57,897 bases of DNA from a virus. Position numbers and translations under genes: made by a program. How positions within the stretch are numbered: the first letter of the stretch is position 1; every line of letters starts with the position of its first letter. The notes under the pieces were generated by a model. The model searched no databases, was not told the origin of the DNA, and saw only the letters and a program-made list of their open reading frames with translations. Location of the stretch: IMG/VR virus record IMGVR_UViG_3300031963_000172, positions 1 to 57,897 of that record; one strand, written 5' to 3'. Positions 51,799 through 57,897 of the stretch are shown here, piece by piece.

Positions 51799-52275
51799 TT
51801 AAGAAGTTAATGGTAAAAATGGATAGTCGTCACCAAAATCCGAAGGAACTTTTCCTTGACCTAGTTTGATTCGCAAACCAATAATTTCGTTTTTCATAGC
51901 GGCGATAACTTGTTTGTCATCGTTGTTTTCATATTTCTCCACCAAGCTATTTACTGTTTGATTTAAGATTCTATTTTCCTCAATCAAATTATTATACTGA
52001 ATTATAACATCTGTCAAATTTCTTTTTTCTTCAACCGCAGACGTTTGTAATTCGGTGAATTCTACAGTAGATGTATCAGCAATTTTGTTTTCGTTATATA
52101 AAAAACTTTTAATTGGTAATTTAATATAATTGAATTTGCCATCAAATGATTGTGATATATTGTAAACCAATTGGTCATTTCCAAAATCATCAAAGTTATT
52201 TTGAAATGTACCAAAGTCTTTAAATGTTTGTATATCACTTAATGATACGTTATATACTAATGGTATATTTGCCAT
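51799..52275 (-). CDS. Small tail protein with coiled coil
   Basis: 158 residues. The first ~70 are beta-like (PLVYNVSLSDIQTFKDFGTF). A long helix with heptad character follows (NLTDVIIQYNNLIEENRILN, then QTVNSLVEKYENN) and a short tail FGDDYPFLPLTS. Probably a trimeric connector or fibre base in the baseplate. Tightly packed between two large tail genes (1 nt on each side). Confidence 0.55.
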   Translation of the reverse strand: MANIPLVYNVSLSDIQTFKDFGTFQNNFDDFGNDQLVYNISQSFDGKFNYIKLPIKSFLYNENKIADTSTVEFTELQTSAVEEKRNLTDVIIQYNNLIEENRILNQTVNSLVEKYENNDDKQVIAAMKNEIIGLRIKLGQGKVPSDFGDDYPFLPLTS

Positions 52276-52276
52276 A

Positions 52277-54169
52277 CTAACGAGTTATTTTAAATATTTT
52301 TCCAGTATCAACGATGTCAATTGTACCATCCTTGTACTCTACCTTAATAAATACTGTCAAATAACGTTCTTGAGGTAATCCATTAGTATTTAATTTAAAA
52401 TAATTACCATACAAAGCATCACAACTTAACTTAGTATATTCGTCGAAGTTAACCAAGACCTCCTCAGACTCAGCATCTTTTACCATATAATAAGAAGAAG
52501 TTGGCAAATACTTAGGAGTGACCATTGCTGGTTGTTGATATGCTTTATTAAATGTCTTTAGAGGATATTTGTCTCTCGCAAAAACAAATATTTTAGCAAC
52601 ACTGCCAGCTTTATATGCACTATTTAATGACTGTAAAGTAATTAGATTTTGTATAGAAGATGACACAGGCTTTAAACTACCTGTACTAAATACAGTGTCA
52701 TTCCACCCTACATCAATATATGGACTATAAATGGTATTGGTATCTTTACTAAAAAACTGTAACAATCCATTGGTTGGTTGAAGAGGAGGTGTACTTATTT
52801 CAAATGAACTCAATAACATAAGTCCTTGATTTGGAATACATCCACATAACCAAGAACGGACAATTTGCGTGATGTCCATTGATATGTCACTTTGTTTACC
52901 ATAAGTAAATGACTGACTGCAAATTAATCCACTGTTGACTAATGATGGAAACGGAGTGGAGTTGCAAATCCATTTTGGCTTGTTTGTATAAGAAGCTGGA
53001 ACTTTATAATACCAAGTACCGCCTTGATTTTGAAAACTAGCGCTTGAATATGAAGCTGTTAATAAATAATTTACTTGTTGATAACTATTTGTGATTTTAT
53101 TACCATACCACAAATTACTACCCGAATAACTTCTATTGTTCCAAGTAGCTCCTAATTGAGAACCATCATCTGCATATCTACCATTTCCATTTTCCCAACT
53201 TTGACTTATTGGATAAGCATATATGGAATAATTGAGAGGAAGATTTCTCATACCGCATGCTTTTAAATTTAGTGTAAATTTTAATTTTGAACTACTAATT
53301 TCGTTCTTGGAAATAGACTGACTCAATGTGGTTAAATCAAACTTAATTAATGTTCTACTAAACTCAGGTTTAACTAAATAATTAGCTGTTGATGGTTGTG
53401 TAAATGAACCTGTATATTTTCCTTTAAAATACCCAGTAAAATTAATTACATCAGTAAAATATAATTTACTAGATGTTAGTGTTTCTATATATAACCTAGA
53501 GTTTGAACCACTAAAACTTCCCGTAAATGATCCTGAATTAAAAGCTCTTACTGGAGAATAAAAACTGGAGCTACACGGTATGCCGGTATTTGATTTACCC
53601 AGTATTCGTCCTCTTAAATTTTTAAAGCTTCCTGTGCCTGTCAAAGATGACGTTAATGGACTAGTTGTGTATGTACGTTTGTTTACTTTTAAATTTGTGA
53701 AAAAACTACCAACTCTTACAGAACCAGAAAAACTACCTGTACTCCAACTTCCCGTAAAAAATGAATAACTGGTTACATTCATACTACCTGAAAACGATCC
53801 TGATGCATAATTAGCAGATCCAGAAATATAAAGTGGTCGTTTTGGATTAGTAGTTACATTGGACAATCTACCTGTAAAATTAGCAATAAATGATGTATTT
53901 GGTATTACAGAAGATGTAAGATTAAAAGCATACCACTTACTGCCAGAATAAATGAACAATGAAGAGGTGGTGTATGCCAACCATCCATTATTACCGTATG
54001 AAGAGGCGGTAAGAGGTGGAGTGTGCCAATTTGGATCTGTATAAACAGTTTTTTTGCCTACGTTTGACGCATATATTTCTAATATTTCGTCTATTCCAAA
54101 ATTTTTGTTTTGGAATTTGTCGGAATTGTTAATATAAGTGTCTTGAGATGGATAAATGAAAATATGCAT
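52277..54169 (-). CDS. DNRLRE-like baseplate/tail protein with Gly-Ser-Phe repeats
   Basis: 630 residues. The start MHIFIYPSQDTYINNSD, with the later RTLIKFDLTTL, YSIYAYPISQSWENGNGRYA and SMDITQIVRSWLCG, is characteristic of the DNRLRE/CBM96-like beta-sandwich, often carbohydrate-binding. A GSFSGSF-rich low-complexity insert occupies ~110-235. Residues ~57-80 carry SYGNNGWLAYTTSSLFIY, the same short motif found twice in the gp15-like extension. A surface or receptor-contact role is inferred. Confidence 0.6.
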   Translation of the reverse strand: MHIFIYPSQDTYINNSDKFQNKNFGIDEILEIYASNVGKKTVYTDPNWHTPPLTASSYGNNGWLAYTTSSLFIYSGSKWYAFNLTSSVIPNTSFIANFTGRLSNVTTNPKRPLYISGSANYASGSFSGSMNVTSYSFFTGSWSTGSFSGSVRVGSFFTNLKVNKRTYTTSPLTSSLTGTGSFKNLRGRILGKSNTGIPCSSSFYSPVRAFNSGSFTGSFSGSNSRLYIETLTSSKLYFTDVINFTGYFKGKYTGSFTQPSTANYLVKPEFSRTLIKFDLTTLSQSISKNEISSSKLKFTLNLKACGMRNLPLNYSIYAYPISQSWENGNGRYADDGSQLGATWNNRSYSGSNLWYGNKITNSYQQVNYLLTASYSSASFQNQGGTWYYKVPASYTNKPKWICNSTPFPSLVNSGLICSQSFTYGKQSDISMDITQIVRSWLCGCIPNQGLMLLSSFEISTPPLQPTNGLLQFFSKDTNTIYSPYIDVGWNDTVFSTGSLKPVSSSIQNLITLQSLNSAYKAGSVAKIFVFARDKYPLKTFNKAYQQPAMVTPKYLPTSSYYMVKDAESEEVLVNFDEYTKLSCDALYGNYFKLNTNGLPQERYLTVFIKVEYKDGTIDIVDTGKIFKITR

Positions 54170-54170
54170 A

Positions 54171-56156
54171 TTATACTACCAATCCTTTTATATCGTTATC
54201 AGGATATTTAATTTCAAATACTGATGGGTCTTTTGATGGATAGAGAATATTATTTTGTGTAGCAATACTTACGTTATATGCTATAGGTGAATAATCCCCA
54301 TCATCAATTGTCAAATTCTTAATCTTCAACTCAATTACAGATTGAACTCCTTCGTTTTTCATTATTTCGAAATTGAGCTGACTGAGATTTATTGGTTGGT
54401 TAAAACTCATATTATCAATATTCAAATAGTTTTTTACAGACTGAATACAGTTGTTTAATACGTCTCGTTTATTGAAGCCGGTAAATACTGTAATTTTAAA
54501 GTCCAATCCTAAATTAATAATATAACCATCAATGATATTGATCTTATCTGTGAGTATCTTGAAGTTATTAAGATAACTTATTAAATTTTGTAATGTGGCA
54601 GGATTCAACTTTGTTAAATTTTTATTGACATCGTACCCCAACAAATAAAGATTGTTAGTAAATGGATTACTTGCTTCCAAAAACTTTCTTCTATCCAATG
54701 GATTTAATGGATTTAGATCCAAAGCTTCATTGCCACCTTCAGTTACCACACCTTGTATTAATTGGTTGTATTGAATGCGTCTATTAGAATTACTTTCAAC
54801 ATATGCCTTTGAAATGTTACCCAAGTAAGTTGGTAATGAGTATACTCTTAGTAGAATATCTTCGGAAGTAACCATTCTGTTTTGAGCAGAAAAGTTTAAT
54901 ATAGCATTTTGACGAATTTCTTCATCTGTTTCCGCATCATTGCCACCAGTTGATGAAAGTGGATTGTTTACTCTTAGTGAATTTTTAATGTTGTTTAATA
55001 AAATAACTTCACTGTCAGTTAAACTGGTTACGTCATTTAAATAATCGGTACTAGCAATCTTATTTATTTCTTCAGAATTTACATTCGAATCCAAACCACC
55101 GCCAACAACATAATTAACGGTCAATGTTGTATTTGATGGAGATACACCATATGAATTGGCTTTCAATACGTTTGTACCATCCAAAGATATATTTAAATTC
55201 TTTAGATTGGATAATGCAACGCCAACATTAGTTGGATTTGGTATAATAACAGTGTTTTCATAGTTTTCCGTATTTGCACCAAATTGAATATAAGTGAAAT
55301 TATTTTGATCTACTGTTGTGATGAATCTGCGTTCAGTTCGTAGATACTTTAAAATCTTAGGAGTTTCATTTCTATATGGTGATAATGTTTGATTATTAAG
55401 AGGTACATTATCGATTAATAGTGGAATTGTATCTTGTGCTAGATACTGAGTTTCATAGTAATTATTACCATTAGAATCTACCACACTGATTATCTTAACT
55501 ACATCGGTTTCATCTAACTTTATTTTTAAAAATGCTTGTGGGTCGCCAACACTAAATGTTTTTGAAGTTATTCGACCAGAGTAACATTGTGCAGTTTTCT
55601 TCACCAAGTAAAATAAAGGAGCACCTGTGTTGTCACGATTATAAACACTTATTTGTCTTGGGGAGAATAAGGTATCTTGACTAAAATCTACACTTTCTTC
55701 AACTATAAATGATACACCTGATACACTGGATAGTTGTGTATATGGTTTTAAAATCAAACAATATCTTTCATCTGGTATATATTCACCATTAACACCCGAA
55801 GTACGAGTTGCGGGCAACAATTGAAACAACTCTACATATGTGGATGATACTGAAGATACCTTTGGCTTATATCCCAAAAACTGAGCTTGGTTTATAATAT
55901 TTTTACGTTCACCTGCAAATTGAATAAAACTTTCTTTGAATTGATAATCAGTATAGTATGATAATACATCCCCAACGAAAGAAGCTTGTTCAATAAAGAT
56001 TTGGCCTGGTGAACTTTCACTAAAATCTTTATAACTTTGTGGATAATACTGTTTGGTAAAATCAATGAGTTGTTGTTTTAAAGAAGTGAAATCACGATTT
56101 AAATACAAAACGTCTTTTGTATTAGCTTTAAATGTTTTGTTAATTAATTGTTGCAT
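54171..56156 (-). CDS. 6: Baseplate wedge protein gp6
   Basis: 661 residues, the same as T4 gp6 (660). The N-terminus has KDVLYLNRDFTSLKQQLIDF, SESSPGQIFIEQASFVGDVL and IINQAQFLGYKP, and the middle has RNAILNFSAQNRMVTSEDIL-like sequence (RQNAILNFSAQNRMVTSEDI), all typical of the gp6/baseplate J group. gp6 forms the continuous inner ring of the baseplate. It overlaps gp25 by one base, the common gp25-gp6 pairing. Confidence 0.92.
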   Translation of the reverse strand: MQQLINKTFKANTKDVLYLNRDFTSLKQQLIDFTKQYYPQSYKDFSESSPGQIFIEQASFVGDVLSYYTDYQFKESFIQFAGERKNIINQAQFLGYKPKVSSVSSTYVELFQLLPATRTSGVNGEYIPDERYCLILKPYTQLSSVSGVSFIVEESVDFSQDTLFSPRQISVYNRDNTGAPLFYLVKKTAQCYSGRITSKTFSVGDPQAFLKIKLDETDVVKIISVVDSNGNNYYETQYLAQDTIPLLIDNVPLNNQTLSPYRNETPKILKYLRTERRFITTVDQNNFTYIQFGANTENYENTVIIPNPTNVGVALSNLKNLNISLDGTNVLKANSYGVSPSNTTLTVNYVVGGGLDSNVNSEEINKIASTDYLNDVTSLTDSEVILLNNIKNSLRVNNPLSSTGGNDAETDEEIRQNAILNFSAQNRMVTSEDILLRVYSLPTYLGNISKAYVESNSNRRIQYNQLIQGVVTEGGNEALDLNPLNPLDRRKFLEASNPFTNNLYLLGYDVNKNLTKLNPATLQNLISYLNNFKILTDKINIIDGYIINLGLDFKITVFTGFNKRDVLNNCIQSVKNYLNIDNMSFNQPINLSQLNFEIMKNEGVQSVIELKIKNLTIDDGDYSPIAYNVSIATQNNILYPSKDPSVFEIKYPDNDIKGLVV

Positions 56157-56557
56157 TATATATTGTTGTTTGTGATAATCACTTCAGTGGTTGACTTTAA
56201 TTCTTTGTAACTAAAGGCTACTTTTATAAATATTTTATTATAATCATTATTTACAACATCATTTTCCAATAATTGAACTTTAACATCTTCAACTATTACA
56301 CCGTTCATAAATCTATTTACATCATTTTGAATGAGATTTACTAACATAGGTAACATTTCACCCAATTCATTTTGATCGAACAAAACTTTATATAATGAAG
56401 AACCAAACGCATTATTAAATCTGCGTTCTCCTGGTTTAGTTAATAAAAGATTCTTTATATTACTAGAAACTTGTGAAATAGTATCAACGTTTGTTTCAAA
56501 ATAACCATCTTGACCCAATCTAAACGGTATTTTAAGTCCTAGTACTTTTTTAGCCAT
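56156..56557 (-). CDS. 25: Baseplate wedge protein gp25
   Basis: 133 residues (T4: 132). The conserved block LLTKPGERRFNNAFGSSLYK and the helix LVNLIQNDVNRF, followed by strands, define the gp25-like family. gp25 sits at the inner baseplate and starts sheath assembly. The gene directly precedes gp6, as in most contractile-tail phages. Confidence 0.93.
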   Translation of the reverse strand: MAKKVLGLKIPFRLGQDGYFETNVDTISQVSSNIKNLLLTKPGERRFNNAFGSSLYKVLFDQNELGEMLPMLVNLIQNDVNRFMNGVIVEDVKVQLLENDVVNNDYNKIFIKVAFSYKELKSTTEVIITNNNI

Positions 56558-56559
56558 AA

Positions 56560-57027
56560 TTAAACTTTGGATTTTTTACTATCTACTGCTTTCATTAAAG
56601 ATCTATAATCTCTGTTCATTGCTGAATACACAGATTTTACCGGTGCAGGAGCATTTTCTGGAACTTTGGTCTCATTTATTGTAGTTTGAGTTGCACCACC
56701 AAATCCACCCATCATATTAACCATACCGCCTTCTTGTGGTATTCCACCGGTAGTTTGATTCAAAATATCATTTAACATTGGGTTACTTGTATATTTGACA
56801 AACTTCTTTACGGGTTTAACTGGCTCTTCAACAACAGATTCATTCATAGTTTCCAATTCTTTTAGAATCTGTTGTTCCAAATCAGAATCAGATGATTTTT
56901 TCTTGGCTTGAAGAACTTCTTTAGAAAATATTTCTGCCAATTGAAGCTTAAGTTCAGCTTGTACTACACTTCGTACCTCTTGTTGTACTGTTTTCTTGAT
57001 AAATTCTTTTAATACGTCTATTTTCAT
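56560..57027 (-). CDS. Small structural-type protein with N-terminal helix
   Basis: 155 residues. An amphipathic helical N-terminal ~65 (VLKEFIKKTVQQEVRSVVQA) is followed by a Met/Gly-rich part (MVNMMGGFGGATQ) and a short C-terminal motif (YSAMNRDYRSLMKAVDSKK). The end resembles proteins next to gp25 in other T4-like phages, but I know no function. 2 nt before gp25, so probably a tail or baseplate component. Confidence 0.5.
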   Translation of the reverse strand: MKIDVLKEFIKKTVQQEVRSVVQAELKLQLAEIFSKEVLQAKKKSSDSDLEQQILKELETMNESVVEEPVKPVKKFVKYTSNPMLNDILNQTTGGIPQEGGMVNMMGGFGGATQTTINETKVPENAPAPVKSVYSAMNRDYRSLMKAVDSKKSKV

Positions 57028-57044
57028 ATTATTATATATAATTA

Positions 57045-57897
57045 TTAACCCAAACGAGATTTAGGTAAATTTAATAATGCTTGTGCTCCTTTTGTGTCAG
57101 ATGGTCTTGGTATCTTGACTGTCTTAATACGAGGTGTACTAGGTGGTTTGGGTATATTTGGTTTAGGCATATCCTTCTGTATACTGGCTAATTTAGCCGC
57201 AGCTGCACCAATTGCACCTCCAGAAACAGCACCAATTACAGCTCCTTTTCCACCCCCAACTATTCCACCTATACCAGCACCCAACCCACCTCCAGCCAAG
57301 GCTCCGCCTGTTACTCCGCCAACAGATAAACCAGCGCCGAGTGCAGTACCGCTTAAACCACCTATTAAAGCTCCTTTTCCTCCCCCAGCCAATGCGCCTA
57401 CTCCAGCACCTAGAGCGCCACCTAATACTCCACCTTTTAATCCAGCTGCTAATTTAGATGTTGAACTAATTGCGCCAGTTTTTGCATTAACAATCGTATC
57501 ATTTCCAGCTATAGATTCAGGACTAAACTTATCAGGCGACCAATCCTTACCCAAACCATCTGGTGTTATACCTTTTGGATTGAATTTATCAAATACCTTA
57601 CCGGCTACACCACCTGCTACCAATCCAGCACCAGCACCAATCAATGCGCCTTTTCCTCCACCTGCCAATGCTCCAATACCAGCCCCTAAAGCGCCTCCGC
57701 CAATTGCACCTTTAACTCCAGATGAAAGATTACTAAGTATTCCACCTGCAGATTCTTGAGCACCACCAATTGCACCTTGTGCTTGTCCAGCAGCTCCTTG
57801 AACTTGATCTGTAGCTCCTTGTAATGCACCTTGTGCCTGTCCAGCAGCTCCTTGAACCTGTGATGTTAATCCTCCAGTTACACTTTTAACTTGAGAT
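57045..57897 (-). CDS. Gly-rich glycine-zipper protein (N-terminus beyond window)
   Basis: The frame is open from the stop at 57045 to the window end, at least 283 residues; no start is in view (a TTG at 57668 is internal). Sequence begins with Gln/Gly/Ala repeats (QVQGAAGQAQGA, twice), then three blocks of the type GALGAGIGALAGGGKGALIG separated by a 60-residue hydrophilic part. The end is Pro/Lys-rich (KPNIPKPPSTPRIKTVKIPR). Glycine zippers of this type often insert in or cross membranes. In the tail block this suggests a tape-measure- or tip-associated protein for DNA passage (inference). Confidence 0.6.
   Translation of the reverse strand, partial: SQVKSVTGGLTSQVQGAAGQAQGALQGATDQVQGAAGQAQGAIGGAQESAGGILSNLSSGVKGAIGGGALGAGIGALAGGGKGALIGAGAGLVAGGVAGKVFDKFNPKGITPDGLGKDWSPDKFSPESIAGNDTIVNAKTGAISSTSKLAAGLKGGVLGGALGAGVGALAGGGKGALIGGLSGTALGAGLSVGGVTGGALAGGGLGAGIGGIVGGGKGAVIGAVSGGAIGAAAAKLASIQKDMPKPNIPKPPSTPRIKTVKIPRPSDTKGAQALLNLPKSRLG

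Noticed and set aside
57094-57759. Plus-strand Pro/Ala-rich frame of 221 residues
   Set aside because: Antisense of the Gly-rich glycine-zipper protein, whose frame is continuous to the window end and in register with the neighbouring genes.
1-57897. tRNA genes, rRNA, transposons or integrase attachment sites
   Set aside because: I looked for cloverleaf-like T-loop sequences, transposase motifs and integrase motifs and saw none that I could support by eye; a tRNA-finding program would be needed to exclude divergent tRNAs.

Overview
The window is part of the genome of a T4-like myovirus (contractile tail), AT-rich at roughly one third G+C by eye. I recognise proximal tail sheath stabiliser gp15, neck proteins gp14 and gp13, major capsid gp23, scaffold gp22, prohead protease gp21, portal gp20, large terminase gp17, tail sheath gp18, and baseplate wedge proteins gp6 and gp25. 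The proteins are far from coliphage T4 and look more like marine or freshwater T4-like phages. A lipoprotein, a TibC-like heptosyltransferase and sigma70-type promoters (TTGACA/TATAAT class) point to a Gram-negative host that is not a Bacteroidetes. I saw no tRNA, rRNA or CRISPR array.

Layout. Nearly all genes are on the minus strand, so transcription runs from high to low coordinates. From the right: a Gly-rich protein cut by the window end, gp25, gp6 and a series of large baseplate/tail-tip proteins (57.9-42.0 kb); a replication and recombination block with a RuvC-like resolvase, a primase and a single-chain Mre11-Rad50 (gp47-gp46) fusion (41.7-37.0 kb); an FkbM methyltransferase and two two-domain glycosyltransferases (37.0-31.9 kb); an unusually long tail sheath protein (31.9-27.9 kb); four genes whose products start with T4-style capsid-targeting peptides (27.8-25.3 kb); the packaging and prohead block gp17, gp20, core proteins, gp21, gp22, gp23 (25.3-14.1 kb), broken by two plus-strand genes; and at the left a Gp88-like protein, a homing endonuclease, gp13, gp14, gp15 and a giant collagen-like Gly-Thr-Ser protein cut by the window start.

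Between the capsid gene and the neck genes lies a plus-strand accessory island (9.0-13.2 kb): a lipoprotein with a coiled coil and an internal membrane segment, a minimal MscS-like membrane protein, an ankyrin-repeat protein fused to a class III nucleotide cyclase, a small protein, and a Mom-like DNA-modification enzyme behind a consensus sigma70 promoter. This is the best candidate for an undescribed system.

Two further themes cross the window. First, six proteins, several of them enzyme-like, begin with a roughly 10-residue leader ending in [L/I]-x-E, like the leaders that send T4 internal proteins into the prohead for gp21 cleavage; this predicts a set of enzymes packaged in the capsid and perhaps injected. 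Second, many start codons sit 5-6 nt behind TATTTAT, or directly at the predicted start of a sigma70 promoter, which predicts leaderless mRNAs. No gene-free stretch exceeds about 160 bases.
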